Shown here: positions 8,352 to 18,683 of the stretch, in pieces
How the letters are laid out: each line of letters begins with the position of its first letter
How positions within the stretch are numbered: the first letter of the stretch is position 1
Source of the DNA: Pseudomonas orientalis
Lineage (GTDB): Bacteria; Pseudomonadota; Gammaproteobacteria; Pseudomonadales; Pseudomonadaceae
Assembly: GCF_001439815.1 (NCBI RefSeq)
Contig: NZ_JYLM01000002.1
Span: 372,001-436,000, forward strand
Direction of reading: 5' to 3'
DNA: 64,000 nt
The notes under the pieces: generated by a model
Told to the model about the DNA's origin: nothing
What the model saw: the letters and a program-made list of their open reading frames with translations, nothing else
The model's database searches: none
Program-made: the position numbers and the translations under genes

Positions 8352-9650
8352 ATGGTTGATCACTCCATGCAATCCTCCCCCCGCAACTCCCGCCGCTGGC
8401 TGTTTGGCCTGCTTGTGCTGCTGGTTATCGCCGGCCTGTGCTGGAAATTCTGGCCCGGCGGCGCGGCCCACAAGGACGCCCCGGCCGGGCACACCGGCAA
8501 GACCGGCATGGCGCGTCCGGGGTTTGGCGGCTCCACCGGCCCGGTGCCGGTGCGCGTTGCGCCGGCGGTAGTGGGGGAGTTCCCGGTGTACTACAAGGCC
8601 TTGGGCACGGTCACCGCGCTCAACACCATCAACGTGCGCAGCCGGGTGGGCGGTGAGCTGGTGAAGATCGCCTTTGAAGAGGGGCAAATGGTCAAGGCGG
8701 GCGACTTGCTTGCGGAAATCGACCCGCGCAGCTACCAGAACGCCTTGCTCCAGGCCCAGGGCACGTTGCTGCAGAATCAGGCGCAGTTGAAAAACGCCCA
8801 GGTCGATGTGGAGCGCTATCGCGGCCTGTACGCCCAGGACAGCATCGCCAAGCAGACCCTGGACACCGCCGAAGCGCTGGTCCTGCAATACCAGGGCACG
8901 GTCAAGACCAACCAGGGCGCGGTCGACGATGCCAAGCTCAACCTTGAATTCACCAAAATCCGCGCGCCGATTGCCGGTCGCGTCGGTTTGCGCCAGCTCG
9001 ACGTCGGCAACCTGGTCGCCGCCAACGACACCACCGCCCTGGCGGTGATCACCCAGACCCAACCGATCAGCGTGGCCTTCACTCTGCCGGAAAACACCCT
9101 GGACACCGTGCTCACCCGTTATCACGCCGGCAACAAGCTGCCGGTGGAAGCCTGGGACCGTGGCGACGCGAAAAAGCAGGCGGTGGGCGTGCTGCAGAGC
9201 CTGGACAACCAGATCGACGTGACCACCGGCACCCTGAAATTCAAGGCGCGTTTCGATAACAAGGATCAGGCGCTGTTTCCCAATCAGTTCGTCAATGTGC
9301 ATCTGCTCGCCGACACCTTGCACAACGTGGTGCTGGCGCCGTCCGCCGCGATCCAGTTCGGCAACAACGGCACCTTTGTCTACAAGCTCGATGGCGACAA
9401 GAAGGTCAAGGTGCAGCCGCTGGTGGTGGGCGATACCGACGGCGACAACACCGTGATCAAGCAAGGCCTGGCGGCGGGTGATCGGGTGGTCATGGAAGGC
9501 ACCGACCGTCTCAAGGACGGCAGCGAAATCGAAGTGGTCAACGACAGCAGCGAAGTGCCGACCACCCCGACCGAACACCTGCAAGGCAAGCCCGCGGCGA
9601 AAGGGGAGACCGGTACTGACGCCGGCAAGGCGCAAAAGGTCGGCGCATGA
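8352..9650 (+). CDS. muxA: RND efflux periplasmic adaptor (MuxA/MdtA-like)
   Basis: A 432-residue membrane fusion protein. An N-terminal hydrophobic anchor ([19 protein letters not shown]) is followed by the lipoyl/barrel-sandwich segment ([20 protein letters not shown] and [19 protein letters not shown]), a coiled-coil hairpin, and [20 protein letters not shown]. It bridges the inner-membrane pump and the outer-membrane channel. The start used is the ATG at 8352; an in-frame ATG at 8367 is possible. The stop overlaps the next start by 4 nt. The gene order adaptor-RND-RND-channel equals muxABC-opmB of P. aeruginosa (mdtABC type). Confidence 0.88.
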   Translation: MVDHSMQSSPRNSRRWLFGLLVLLVIAGLCWKFWPGGAAHKDAPAGHTGKTGMARPGFGGSTGPVPVRVAPAVVGEFPVYYKALGTVTALNTINVRSRVGGELVKIAFEEGQMVKAGDLLAEIDPRSYQNALLQAQGTLLQNQAQLKNAQVDVERYRGLYAQDSIAKQTLDTAEALVLQYQGTVKTNQGAVDDAKLNLEFTKIRAPIAGRVGLRQLDVGNLVAANDTTALAVITQTQPISVAFTLPENTLDTVLTRYHAGNKLPVEAWDRGDAKKQAVGVLQSLDNQIDVTTGTLKFKARFDNKDQALFPNQFVNVHLLADTLHNVVLAPSAAIQFGNNGTFVYKLDGDKKVKVQPLVVGDTDGDNTVIKQGLAAGDRVVMEGTDRLKDGSEIEVVNDSSEVPTTPTEHLQGKPAAKGETGTDAGKAQKVGA

Positions 9651-12600
9651 ACCTGTCGCGCCTGTTTATCCTGCGGCCGGTCGCCACCACGCTGAGCATG
9701 CTCGCCATCGTGCTGGCGGGCCTGATCGCTTACCGCCTGCTGCCGGTTTCGGCCTTGCCCCAGGTGGACTACCCGACCATTCGGGTGATGACGCTGTACC
9801 CCGGCGCCAGCCCCGACGTGATGACCAGCGCGGTCACCGCGCCGCTGGAGCGCCAGTTCGGGCAGATGCCCGGCCTGACCCAAATGGCGTCCACCAGCTC
9901 GGGCGGTGCGTCGGTACTGACCCTGCGTTTCAACCTCGACATCAATATGGATGTGGCCGAGCAGCAGGTGCAGGCCGCGATCAACGCCGCCACCAACCTG
10001 TTGCCCAAGGATTTGCCGGCGCCGCCGGTGTACAACAAGGTCAACCCGGCGGACACCCCGGTGCTGACCCTGGCGATCACGTCCAAGACCATGCTGCTGC
10101 CCAAGCTCAATGACCTGGTCGACACGCGCATGGCGCAGAAGATCGCGCAGATCAGCGGCGTCGGCATGGTCAGCATCGCCGGTGGCCAGCGCCAGGCCGT
10201 GCGCATCAAGGTCAACCCCGAGGCCCTGGCGGCCAACGGCTTGAACCTGTCGGATGTGCGCACCCTGATCGCCGCGTCCAACGTCAACCAGCCCAAGGGC
10301 AACTTCGACGGGCCCACGCGGGTGTCGATGCTCGATGCCAACGACCAGTTGGTATCCCCCGAGCAATATGCCGAACTGATCCTGGCCTACAACAACGGCG
10401 CGCCGTTGCGTCTCAAGGACGTGGCGCAGATCGTCGACGGCGCCGAAAACGAGCGCCTTGCCGCCTGGGCCAATGAAAACCAGGCCGTGCTGCTCAATAT
10501 CCAGCGCCAGCCGGGCGCCAACGTGATCGAGGTGGTGGACCGGATCAAGGCCCTGCTGCCGAGCATCACCGATAACCTGCCGGCGGGCCTGGACGTGACG
10601 GTGCTCACCGACCGTACCCAGACCATCCGCGCGTCGGTCAAGGACGTGCAACACGAATTGCTGATCGCCATTGCCCTGGTGGTGATGGTGACGTTCCTGT
10701 TCCTGCGCCGGGTCAGCGCCACGATCATTCCGTCCATTGCCGTGCCGCTGTCGCTGGTCGGCACCTTTGGCGTGATGTACCTGGCGGGGTTCTCGGTCAA
10801 CAACCTGACGTTGATGGCCCTGACCATCGCCACCGGGTTCGTGGTGGACGATGCCATCGTGATGCTGGAGAACATCTCCCGCTATATCGAGGAAGGCGAG
10901 ACGCCCATGGCCGCCGCGCTCAAGGGCGCCAAGCAGATCGGTTTCACCCTGATTTCCCTGACCCTGTCGCTGATCGCCGTACTGATCCCGCTGCTGTTCA
11001 TGGCCGATGTGGTCGGGCGCCTGTTTCGCGAGTTCGCCATCACCCTGGCGGTGGCGATCCTGATTTCCCTGGTGGTGTCCCTCACGCTCACGCCGATGAT
11101 GTGCGCGCGCTTGCTCAAGCGTGAGCCGAAGGAAGAAGAGCAGGGGCGTTTCTACAAGGCCAGCGGCGCCTGGATCGATTGGCTGATCGAAGCCTACGGG
11201 CGCAAGCTGCAATGGGTGCTCCGGCACCAGCCGCTGACCCTGCTGGTGGCCATCGCCACCCTGGGCCTGACGGTGGTGCTGTACCTGATGGTGCCCAAGG
11301 GCTTTTTCCCGGTGCAGGATACCGGGGTGATCCAGGGCATTTCCGAGGCGCCGCAGTCGATTTCATTTGCCGCGATGAGCCAGCGCCAGCAGGAACTGGC
11401 GAAGATCATCCTGGCCGATCCGGCGGTGGAAAGCCTGTCGTCCTATATCGGCGTGGATGGTGATAACGCCACCCTCAATAGCGGCCGCCTGCTGATCAAC
11501 CTCAAGGCCCACGGGCAGCGCGACTTGAGCGCGACCCAGGTGATCGCTCGCCTGCAACCTGCCATCGACAAGCTGGTGGGCATCCGCCTGTTCATGCAGC
11601 CGGTGCAGGACCTGACTATCGAAGACCGCGTCAGCCGTACCCAGTACCAGTTCAGCATGTCCTCACCGGATTCGGAGTTGCTGGCGCTGTGGAGCGACAA
11701 GCTGGTGCACGCCCTCGGCCAGTTGCCGGAACTCACCGACGTGGCCAGCGACCTGCAGGACAAAGGCCTGCAGGTGTACCTGGTGATCGATCGCGACGCC
11801 GCCTCGCGCCTGGGAGTCAGCGTCTCGACCATCACCGACGCGCTCTATGACGCCTTCGGCCAGCGGCAGATTTCCACCATCTACACCCAGGCCAGCCAGT
11901 ACCGCGTGGTGTTGCAGGCCCAGTCGGGCGAAACCCTCGGCCCGGCCGCGCTCAACCAGATCCATGTGAAGACCACCGACGGCGGCCAGGTGCGGCTGTC
12001 GAGCCTGGCCCATGTGGAGCAGCGCCAGGCGCAGTTGGCGATTGCCCATATCGGCCAGTTCCCGGCGGTGATGATGTCGTTCAACCTGGCCCCCGGGGTC
12101 GCGCTGGGCAAAGGCGTGGAACTGATCAACCAGACCCAGAAGGACATCGGCATGCCGGTCGGCGTGCAGACCCAGTTCCAGGGCGCGGCCCAGGCGTTCG
12201 AAGCCTCGCTGTCGAGCACCTTGCTGCTGATCCTGGCGGCGGTGGTCACCATGTACATCGTGCTCGGCGTGCTCTACGAGAGTTACATCCACCCGATCAC
12301 CATTCTGTCCACCTTGCCGTCGGCGGCGGTGGGCGCCTTGCTGGCGTTGCTGCTCAGCGGCAATGACCTGGGCATGATCGCGATCATCGGCATCATCCTG
12401 CTGATCGGTATCGTCAAGAAGAACGCAATCATGATGATCGACTTCGCCCTCGACGCCGAGCGCAACCAGGGCCTGGACCCGCAGACCGCCATCTACCAGG
12501 CGGCGCTGCTGCGCTTTCGGCCGATCCTGATGACGACCCTGGCGGCCTTGTTCGGTGCGGTGCCGTTGATGCTGGCCAGCGGCTCCGGCGCGGAACTGCG

Positions 12601-12748
12601 CCAGCCCCTGGGCCTGGTGATGGTCGGCGGGTTGCTGGTGAGCCAGGTGTTGACGCTGTTCACCACGCCGGTGATCTACCTGTATTTCGACCGTCTGGGC
12701 CGGCGCTGGCGCAAGGAACCGCAGAGCCTGGAGCCGGTTGAGTCATGA
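9647..12748 (+). CDS. muxB: RND multidrug efflux transporter, first of a heteromeric pair (MuxB/MdtB-like)
   Basis: A 1033-residue inner-membrane proton/drug antiporter. It starts [20 protein letters not shown] and shows the hydrophobicity pattern of twelve spans and two large periplasmic loops. The TM4 segment [27 protein letters not shown] includes the paired aspartates (VVDDAIV) used in proton relay. The end retains [13 protein letters not shown]. It overlaps muxA and muxC by ATGA junctions, implying translational coupling. MdtB/MdtC-type pumps work as mixed trimers, which fits two adjacent, non-identical RND genes. Confidence 0.9.
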   Translation: MNLSRLFILRPVATTLSMLAIVLAGLIAYRLLPVSALPQVDYPTIRVMTLYPGASPDVMTSAVTAPLERQFGQMPGLTQMASTSSGGASVLTLRFNLDINMDVAEQQVQAAINAATNLLPKDLPAPPVYNKVNPADTPVLTLAITSKTMLLPKLNDLVDTRMAQKIAQISGVGMVSIAGGQRQAVRIKVNPEALAANGLNLSDVRTLIAASNVNQPKGNFDGPTRVSMLDANDQLVSPEQYAELILAYNNGAPLRLKDVAQIVDGAENERLAAWANENQAVLLNIQRQPGANVIEVVDRIKALLPSITDNLPAGLDVTVLTDRTQTIRASVKDVQHELLIAIALVVMVTFLFLRRVSATIIPSIAVPLSLVGTFGVMYLAGFSVNNLTLMALTIATGFVVDDAIVMLENISRYIEEGETPMAAALKGAKQIGFTLISLTLSLIAVLIPLLFMADVVGRLFREFAITLAVAILISLVVSLTLTPMMCARLLKREPKEEEQGRFYKASGAWIDWLIEAYGRKLQWVLRHQPLTLLVAIATLGLTVVLYLMVPKGFFPVQDTGVIQGISEAPQSISFAAMSQRQQELAKIILADPAVESLSSYIGVDGDNATLNSGRLLINLKAHGQRDLSATQVIARLQPAIDKLVGIRLFMQPVQDLTIEDRVSRTQYQFSMSSPDSELLALWSDKLVHALGQLPELTDVASDLQDKGLQVYLVIDRDAASRLGVSVSTITDALYDAFGQRQISTIYTQASQYRVVLQAQSGETLGPAALNQIHVKTTDGGQVRLSSLAHVEQRQAQLAIAHIGQFPAVMMSFNLAPGVALGKGVELINQTQKDIGMPVGVQTQFQGAAQAFEASLSSTLLLILAAVVTMYIVLGVLYESYIHPITILSTLPSAAVGALLALLLSGNDLGMIAIIGIILLIGIVKKNAIMMIDFALDAERNQGLDPQTAIYQAALLRFRPILMTTLAALFGAVPLMLASGSGAELRQPLGLVMVGGLLVSQVLTLFTTPVIYLYFDRLGRRWRKEPQSLEPVES

Positions 12749-15700
12749 ACCTGTCCGGACCTTTCATTCGCCGGCCAGTAGCCACCATGCTGCTGAGCCT
12801 GGCGATCATGTTGCTCGGCGGCGTCAGCTTCAACCTGCTGCCGGTGTCGCCGTTGCCGCAGATCGATTTTCCGGTGATCGTGGTGTCGGCCAGCTTGCCG
12901 GGCGCCAGCCCCGAGGTGATGGCGTCCACCGTGGCCACGCCGCTGGAGCGTTCGTTCGGCGCGATTGCCGGCATCACCACCATGAGCAGTTCATCGAGCC
13001 AGGGCTCCACGCGGGTGATCCTGGCGTTCGATTCCGACCGCGATATCAACGGCGCAGCGCGGGAAGTGCAGGCGGCGATCAATGCGTCGCGCAACCTGCT
13101 GCCCAGCGGCATGCGCAGCATGCCCACGTACAAGAAAATCAACCCGTCCCAGGCGCCGATCATGGTGCTGTCGCTGACGTCCGACGTGTTGCAGAAGGGC
13201 CAGCTGTACGACTTGGCCTCGACCATCCTGTCCCAGAGCCTGTCCCAGGTGCCGGGCGTGGGCGAAGTGCAGATTGGCGGCAGTTCCCTGCCGGCAGTGC
13301 GCATCGAGCTGGAGCCCAAGGCCCTCGATCAGTACGGTGTGGCCCTGGACGATGTGCGCAATACCATCGCCAACGCCAACCAGCGCCGGCCCAAGGGTTC
13401 GCTGGAAGACAGCGAGCGCAACTGGCAGATCCAGGCCAACGACCAGTTGGAAAAGGCCAAGGACTACGAGCCGCTGCTGATTCGCTACCAGAACGGCGCG
13501 GCGCTGCGCCTGAGCGATGTGGCGAAGATCAGCGACGGCGTGGAAGACCGCTACAACAGCGGGTTTTTCAACAACGATTCGGCGGTGCTGCTGGTGATTA
13601 ACCGCCAGTCCGGCGCCAACATCATTGAAACCGTGCGCCAGATCAAGGCGCAGTTGCCAGCGTTGCAGGCGGTGCTGCCGTCCAGCGTCAAGCTCAACCT
13701 GGCCATGGACCGTTCGCCGGTGATCACCGCCACCTTGCACGAAGCCGAGATGACCCTGCTGATCGCCGTGGCCCTGGTGGTGCTGGTGGTGTACCTGTTC
13801 CTGGGTAACTTCCGCGCCTCGTTGATCCCTACCCTGGCGGTGCCGGTGTCGCTGGTGGGCACCTTTGCGGTGATGTACCTGTACGGTTTTTCGCTGAACA
13901 ACTTCTCGCTGATGGCACTGATCCTGGCCACCGGCCTGGTGGTGGACGATGCCATCGTGGTGCTGGAGAACATCTCCCGGCATATCGACGAGGGCGTGCC
14001 GCCGATGAAGGCCGCGTACCTGGGTGCCCAGGAAGTCGGCTTTACGCTGCTGTCGATGAACGTGTCGCTGGTGGCGGTGTTTCTCTCCATCCTGTTCATA
14101 GGCGGAATCGTCACCAACCTGTTCCGTGAGTTTTCCATCACCTTGTCGGCGGCGATCATCGTCTCGCTGATCGTGTCGCTGACCCTGACCCCGATGCTCT
14201 GCGCGCGCTGGCTCAAGCCCCATGTCAAAGGGCAGATGACCGGCTTGCAGCGCTGGAGCCACCGCATCAACGAGCGCATGGTCGCCGCCTATGCCACCAG
14301 CCTGGACTGGGTGCTGCGCCATCGGCGCCTGACCCTGCTCAGCCTGCTGATTACCGTCGGCGTGAACGTCGCGCTGTACGTGGTGGTGCCGAAGACCTTC
14401 ATGCCCCAGCAGGACACCGGCCAGTTGATCGGTTTCGTGCGCGGGGATGACGGGCTGTCATTCAATGTGATGCAGCCGAAGATGGAGATCTTCCGCCAGG
14501 CCGTGCTCAAGGACCCGGCGGTGCTCAGCGTGGCCGGCTTTATCGGCGGCAACAACGGCACCAACAACGCGGTGATGCTGGTGCGCCTCAAGCCGATCGC
14601 CGAGCGCAAAATCTCGGCCCAGGCGGTCATTGAGCGCCTGCGCAAGGAAGTGCCGCTGGTACCGGGCGGGCGCCTGTTCCTGATGGCCGACCAGGACCTG
14701 CAATTCGGCGGCGGCCGCGACCAGACCAGCGCGCAATATTCCTACATCCTGCAAAGCGGTGACCTCGCTGCGTTGCGCCTGTGGTACCCAAAAGTGGTCG
14801 CCGCCATGCGCGAGCTGCCGGAGCTGACCGCCATCGACGCCCGCGAAGGACGCGGCGCGGCCCAGGTCACGCTGATTGTCGATCGCGACCAGGCCAAGCG
14901 CCTGGGGATCGACATGGACATGGTCACCTCGGTGCTCAACAACGCCTACAGCCAGCGGCAGATTTCCACCATCTACGACAGCCTCAACCAGTATCAGGTG
15001 GTGATGGAGGTCAACCCCAAATATGCCCAGGACCCGATCACCCTCAACCAGGTGCAGGTGATCACCGCCGATGGCGCGCGGGTGCCGCTGTCGACCATTG
15101 CCCATTACGAAAACAGCCTGGCCGATGATCGCGTCAGCCATGAAGGGCAGTTCGCCTCGGAAAACATCGCCTTCGATCTGGCGCCAGGGGTCACGGTGGA
15201 GCAGGGCACTGCCGCCATCGAGCGCGCGATTGCCAAGGTCGGCCTGCCGGAAGACGTGATCGCCAAGATGGCCGGCACCGCCGACGCATTCGCCGCGACC
15301 CAGAAGGGCCAGCCGTTCATGATTCTCGGCGCGCTGGTGGCGGTGTATCTGGTGCTGGGCGTGCTGTATGAAAGCTATATCCACCCGCTGACGATTCTGT
15401 CGACCTTGCCCTCGGCCGGTGTCGGCGCGCTGCTGTCCATCTACCTGCTGGGCGGGGAGTTCAGCCTGATCTCGCTGTTGGGGCTGTTCCTGCTGATCGG
15501 GGTGGTGAAGAAAAACGCGATCCTGATGATCGATCTGGCGCTGCAGCTTGAGCGGCATGACGGCATGAGCCCGCTGGAGTCGATTCGCAGCGCCTGCCTG
15601 CTGCGCCTGCGGCCGATCCTGATGACCACGCTGGCGGCGATCCTCGGCGCGTTGCCACTGCTGCTCGGCGCCGGCGATGGCGCGGAAATGCGCCAGCCCC

Positions 15701-15852
15701 TGGGCCTGACCATCATTGGCGGCCTGGTGTTCAGCCAGATCCTGACCCTTTACACCACTCCGGTGGTTTACCTCTATCTTGACCGCGCGCGCCACCGCTT
15801 CAATGCCTGGCGCGGCGTGCGTACCGATGCTGCCCTGGACACTGCGCTATGA
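12745..15852 (+). CDS. muxC: RND multidrug efflux transporter, second of a heteromeric pair (MuxC/MdtC-like)
   Basis: A 1035-residue RND pump paralogous to the preceding gene. It starts [20 protein letters not shown] and keeps the TM4 relay segment [30 protein letters not shown] and the terminal [18 protein letters not shown]. It begins inside the stop of muxB and ends inside the start of the channel gene, both with 4-nt overlaps. The partner subunits presumably form mixed trimers. Family assignment is firm; the substrates are not visible from sequence (aminocoumarins, novobiocin and similar compounds are known for Mux/Mdt). Confidence 0.9.
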   Translation: MNLSGPFIRRPVATMLLSLAIMLLGGVSFNLLPVSPLPQIDFPVIVVSASLPGASPEVMASTVATPLERSFGAIAGITTMSSSSSQGSTRVILAFDSDRDINGAAREVQAAINASRNLLPSGMRSMPTYKKINPSQAPIMVLSLTSDVLQKGQLYDLASTILSQSLSQVPGVGEVQIGGSSLPAVRIELEPKALDQYGVALDDVRNTIANANQRRPKGSLEDSERNWQIQANDQLEKAKDYEPLLIRYQNGAALRLSDVAKISDGVEDRYNSGFFNNDSAVLLVINRQSGANIIETVRQIKAQLPALQAVLPSSVKLNLAMDRSPVITATLHEAEMTLLIAVALVVLVVYLFLGNFRASLIPTLAVPVSLVGTFAVMYLYGFSLNNFSLMALILATGLVVDDAIVVLENISRHIDEGVPPMKAAYLGAQEVGFTLLSMNVSLVAVFLSILFIGGIVTNLFREFSITLSAAIIVSLIVSLTLTPMLCARWLKPHVKGQMTGLQRWSHRINERMVAAYATSLDWVLRHRRLTLLSLLITVGVNVALYVVVPKTFMPQQDTGQLIGFVRGDDGLSFNVMQPKMEIFRQAVLKDPAVLSVAGFIGGNNGTNNAVMLVRLKPIAERKISAQAVIERLRKEVPLVPGGRLFLMADQDLQFGGGRDQTSAQYSYILQSGDLAALRLWYPKVVAAMRELPELTAIDAREGRGAAQVTLIVDRDQAKRLGIDMDMVTSVLNNAYSQRQISTIYDSLNQYQVVMEVNPKYAQDPITLNQVQVITADGARVPLSTIAHYENSLADDRVSHEGQFASENIAFDLAPGVTVEQGTAAIERAIAKVGLPEDVIAKMAGTADAFAATQKGQPFMILGALVAVYLVLGVLYESYIHPLTILSTLPSAGVGALLSIYLLGGEFSLISLLGLFLLIGVVKKNAILMIDLALQLERHDGMSPLESIRSACLLRLRPILMTTLAAILGALPLLLGAGDGAEMRQPLGLTIIGGLVFSQILTLYTTPVVYLYLDRARHRFNAWRGVRTDAALDTAL

Positions 15853-17399
15853 ACGATTCAACCAACGCCAATGCACCCCGGCCCCCTGTAGGAGCGAGCT
15901 TGCTCGCGAAAAACGCGCATACGCCGCGTTCTTCCAAGCTCGGCGCGTTATCGTTGACGACCTTCGCGAGCAAGCTCGCTCCTACAGTGGGGTTGGCATT
16001 GTTGCTCAGCGCCTGCGCCATCGGCCCTGATTACCAGCGCCCACCCGTGGTCGAGCCGGTGCAGTTCAAAGAAGCCCAGGGCTGGCGCCAGGCCAATCCA
16101 AGCGACTCCCTGGCCCGTGGCGCGTGGTGGGAGCTGTACGGCGACCGCCAGCTGAACGACCTGGTGGTACGCCTCAACAGCGCCAACCAGACCGTCGCCC
16201 AGGCTGAGGCGCGTTTCCGTCAGGCCCAGGCCCTGGTGCGCAGCGCGCGCGGAGCCTTTTACCCCAGCGTCGACCTGAGCGTCGGCAAAACCCGCGCCAG
16301 CCAGGGCACCGGCAGCAGCAGCGCGAGCCTGAGCAGTTCGAGCAGCGGTATTCGCGACACCCTCAACGCGCAATTGGGCGTGAGCTGGGAAGCCGACGTC
16401 TGGGGCAAATTGCGCCGTGGCCTGGAGGCCAACGAAGCCAGCGCCGAGGCCAGCTCGGCGGATCTGGCGGCGATGCGCCTGAGCCAGCAGTCGGAACTGG
16501 TGCAGAGCTACTTGCAGTTGCGCGTCATGGATGAACAGACGCGTTTGTTGCAAGCCACGCTGGACACTTACCAACGCTCGTTGCAGATGACCGAAAATCA
16601 GTACAGCGCCGGTGTGGCCGGCAAGGACGCCATCGCCCAGGCGCGAACCCAGCTCAAGACCACCCAGGCCAGCCTGATCGACCTGATCTGGCAGCGTGCC
16701 CAGCTGGAAAACGCGATTGCGGTATTGATCGGTGAAGCGCCGGCCAATTTCAGCCTGGCCGTGAGCAAAGACATCCCGGCGTTGCCGCAGATTCCCGTGG
16801 GCCTGCCGTCGCACCTGTTGGAGCGCCGCCCGGATATCGCCTCGGCGGAACGCTCGGTGATTGCGGCCAACGCCAACATTGGCGTGGCCAAGGCCGCCTA
16901 TTACCCCGACCTGACCTTGAGCCTGGCGGGGGGCTACTCCAGCAGCACCTATGCAGACTGGATCAGCCTGCCGAACCGCTTCTGGTCGGTAGGCCCGAAG
17001 TTGGCCATGACCTTGTTCGACGGCGGCCAGCGCTCGGCGGAAGTCGACCGCAGCGTGGCCAGCTATGACGAAACCGTGGCCAAGTACCGTCAGACCGTGC
17101 TGGATGGCTTCCGCGAAGTGGAAAACTACATGGTGCAGCTCAAGGTGCTGGCCGACGAAGCGGTAGTCAGCAACGAAGCGTTGGAGTCCGCCCGCGAGTC
17201 GTTGCGCTTGACCGAAAACCAGTACAAGGCGGGGCTGATCGCTTACCTGGACGTGGTGACCGTGCAGGCAACGGCCCTGAGCAACGAGCGCACGGTACTG
17301 ACCTTGCTGCAGTCGCGGTTGGTGGCGAGCGTGCAGTTGATTGCGGCGTTGGGCGGGGGATGGGATGGGAACACCCGTCCGGCCGACCAAGATAAGTAG
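15849..17399 (+). CDS. opmB: Outer-membrane efflux lipoprotein (OpmB/NodT family)
   Basis: A 516-residue TolC-like channel. The lipobox LLSAC is near residues 53-57 followed by AIGPDYQRPPV, the normal mature start of NodT-family channels. Two repeated channel halves follow, with the conserved GLPSHLLERRPDIASAERSV segment. The N-terminus is abnormal: residues from about 13 to 46 (VGASLLAKN ... FASKLAPT) are translated from an inserted REP doublet of 102 nt, exactly 34 codons. Without it the signal peptide would be short but in frame. The gene overlaps muxC by 4 nt. The channel function is clear; whether export is efficient with this leader is an open question. Confidence 0.87.
   Translation: MNDSTNANAPRPPVGASLLAKNAHTPRSSKLGALSLTTFASKLAPTVGLALLLSACAIGPDYQRPPVVEPVQFKEAQGWRQANPSDSLARGAWWELYGDRQLNDLVVRLNSANQTVAQAEARFRQAQALVRSARGAFYPSVDLSVGKTRASQGTGSSSASLSSSSSGIRDTLNAQLGVSWEADVWGKLRRGLEANEASAEASSADLAAMRLSQQSELVQSYLQLRVMDEQTRLLQATLDTYQRSLQMTENQYSAGVAGKDAIAQARTQLKTTQASLIDLIWQRAQLENAIAVLIGEAPANFSLAVSKDIPALPQIPVGLPSHLLERRPDIASAERSVIAANANIGVAKAAYYPDLTLSLAGGYSSSTYADWISLPNRFWSVGPKLAMTLFDGGQRSAEVDRSVASYDETVAKYRQTVLDGFREVENYMVQLKVLADEAVVSNEALESARESLRLTENQYKAGLIAYLDVVTVQATALSNERTVLTLLQSRLVASVQLIAALGGGWDGNTRPADQDK
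15886..15987. repeat. REP doublet (REPIN) inside opmB
   Basis: Two 25-nt arms, CTGTAGGAGCGAGCTTGCTC plus GCGAA at 15886-15910 and its perfect reverse complement at 15963-15987, separated by 52 nt. This is the inverted REP pair organisation (REPIN) of fluorescent pseudomonads, normally intergenic. Here it lies in the coding sequence just after codon 12 of opmB, and its length of 102 nt keeps the frame. Confidence 0.92.
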
Positions 17400-17456
17400 G
17401 GGTAACTCAATCTCGGGATGGCCTATGCTGCTACCCAAATGACACGCCTCGGTCAA

Positions 17457-17593
17457 TGTGGGAGGGGCGGTGCGACGATTCGACTTGCCCCCGATGGCGG
17501 CCTCAGGGCCAACCAGGATGTTGTGTCGATCCTGACCCAAATGTGGGAGGGGGCTTGCCCCCGATGGCGGCCTCAGAGCCGACCAGGATGTTG
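17457..17593. repeat. Two direct REP-containing units after opmB
   Basis: Two partial copies of one unit, 17457-17523 and 17542-17593. Each begins TGTGGGAGGGG, contains TTGCCCCCGATGGCGGCCTC, and ends ACCAGGATGTTG. The first copy is interrupted by about 15 nt (around GGTGCGACGATTCG) in the middle of the REP palindrome, so only the second keeps an intact REP. Confidence 0.8.
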
Positions 17594-17627
17594 GATCAGA
17601 CCGAGTACATATCCGTCTCTGCGGTAA

Positions 17628-17900
17628 CGGCCACTTAGGGTTCCGCCCTGACGGCGGCTCACTTTGGAAAAGCCCCAAAGTGAGCAAAGGGCTCTTGCCC
17701 CACCACTCGGCACCTCGCTTAGGCTCGGTGTGCCCGAACGAAGGCTTGAATCCGTGGGTCGCCGCAATGGGCCATCCCTGGCCCAGTGCGGCTAACCCGG
17801 CGTCCTGCCGGGTTACCCACGGATTCAAGCCTGCGTTCGGCCAGCGTGGTTTAACGGGGCGCCTGAGATCAAGGTCAAAAGCAGATCAAGATCAAGAGCG
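17628..17900. repeat. Highly structured intergenic repeat with three-way-junction fold
   Basis: A first perfect 10-bp hairpin (CTCACTTTGG / CCAAAGTGAG, 17658-17684) is followed by a 17-bp perfect outer stem (GGCTTGAATCCGTGGGT at 17743-17759 with ACCCACGGATTCAAGCC at 17815-17831). Inside the outer stem are two more hairpins: CCGCA-A-TGGGCCA / TGGCCCA-G-TGCGG, and AACCCGGC / GCCGGGTT. After it come short GATCAAGATCAA repeats. The arrangement looks like a large dispersed repeat found between genes in the P. fluorescens group; no coding sequence is evident in 17400-18010. Confidence 0.75.
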
Positions 17901-18010
17901 GCTCGCTTCGCATCGTGGTTACGGTTGGGTGCTACAGAATTGTGTAAATGCCTATGCCTATGCAGGGTGGGTTTGAGAGCATTAGTTTTTTACCCCAGTG
18001 GAGCCACCTG

Positions 18011-18541
18011 ATGCCAGACAGCGTGTCACGCCTCGTCTACCGCGCACCTGTTGCAGAAGACCTGGAGCGGTTATTCGCCATCTTCGGCGACCCCCAGACC
18101 AACCTGTTCAATCCTGCCGGCCCCATGGCCCGTATTGAAGACGCCCAGCGCCTGCTGGGCCGATGGCTGCAGCAATGGTCCAGCAAGGGCTACGGCTGGT
18201 GGGCGATTGCGCGGCGGGAGAGCCCCGACCACATCATCGGTTTCGGCGGCATTGCACCGCTCGATTATCTGACCGCGCGGCGCATTAACCTCGGTTATCG
18301 ATTCGCCGTGGAAGCCTGGGGGCAGGGCTATGCCACAGAGGTCGGACGCGATGCCTTGGCGTTGGCGTTCGACACACTGGGTCTGCCTGAAGTGTTCGGC
18401 CTGGTACGACCGGACCATGCGGCGTCAATCCGGGTATTGGAAAAAATCGGCATGCAGCCATTCGGCCTGCTGGACGATGTGCCCGGTCAAGCCCCCAGTT
18501 TGGTATTTCGCGCCTGTCATCCTACAACTGCCCCTGCCTGA
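18011..18541 (+). CDS. GNAT-family N-acetyltransferase
   Basis: A 176-residue acetyl-CoA dependent transferase of the RimJ/RimL-like branch. It starts MPDSVSRLVYRAPVAEDLERL. The core shows GYRFAVEAWGQGYATEVGRDAL, the acetyl-CoA binding loop (Q/RxxGxG/A variant), and LPEVFGLVRPDHAASIRVLEKIGMQ, the usual C-terminal motif. The ATG at 18011 gives the family N-terminus; the frame is open 63 nt further upstream without a better start. The substrate is unknown. Confidence 0.85.
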   Translation: MPDSVSRLVYRAPVAEDLERLFAIFGDPQTNLFNPAGPMARIEDAQRLLGRWLQQWSSKGYGWWAIARRESPDHIIGFGGIAPLDYLTARRINLGYRFAVEAWGQGYATEVGRDALALAFDTLGLPEVFGLVRPDHAASIRVLEKIGMQPFGLLDDVPGQAPSLVFRACHPTTAPA

Positions 18542-18633
18542 CATTCCATCCTCTCCCGTAGACCCTGGCTGTCTTTAATCTTTCAGATTGACACCGTCAG
18601 AACAGCCCGATATAAAAGTCGCAGTTGTACGAC

Positions 18634-18655
18634 GACATATGACGTTACATATGTC
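18634..18655. promoter_or_regulatory. Palindromic operator candidate upstream of the MFS carrier gene
   Basis: A perfect inverted repeat GACATATG-ACGTTA-CATATGTC, 29 nt upstream of the MFS start codon. An 8-bp dyad with a 6-nt spacer fits a dimeric helix-turn-helix repressor such as a GntR-family protein. The regulator itself is not adjacent. Confidence 0.55.
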
Positions 18656-18683
18656 CTACCTAACAAAAATAAAAAGTGATGCC

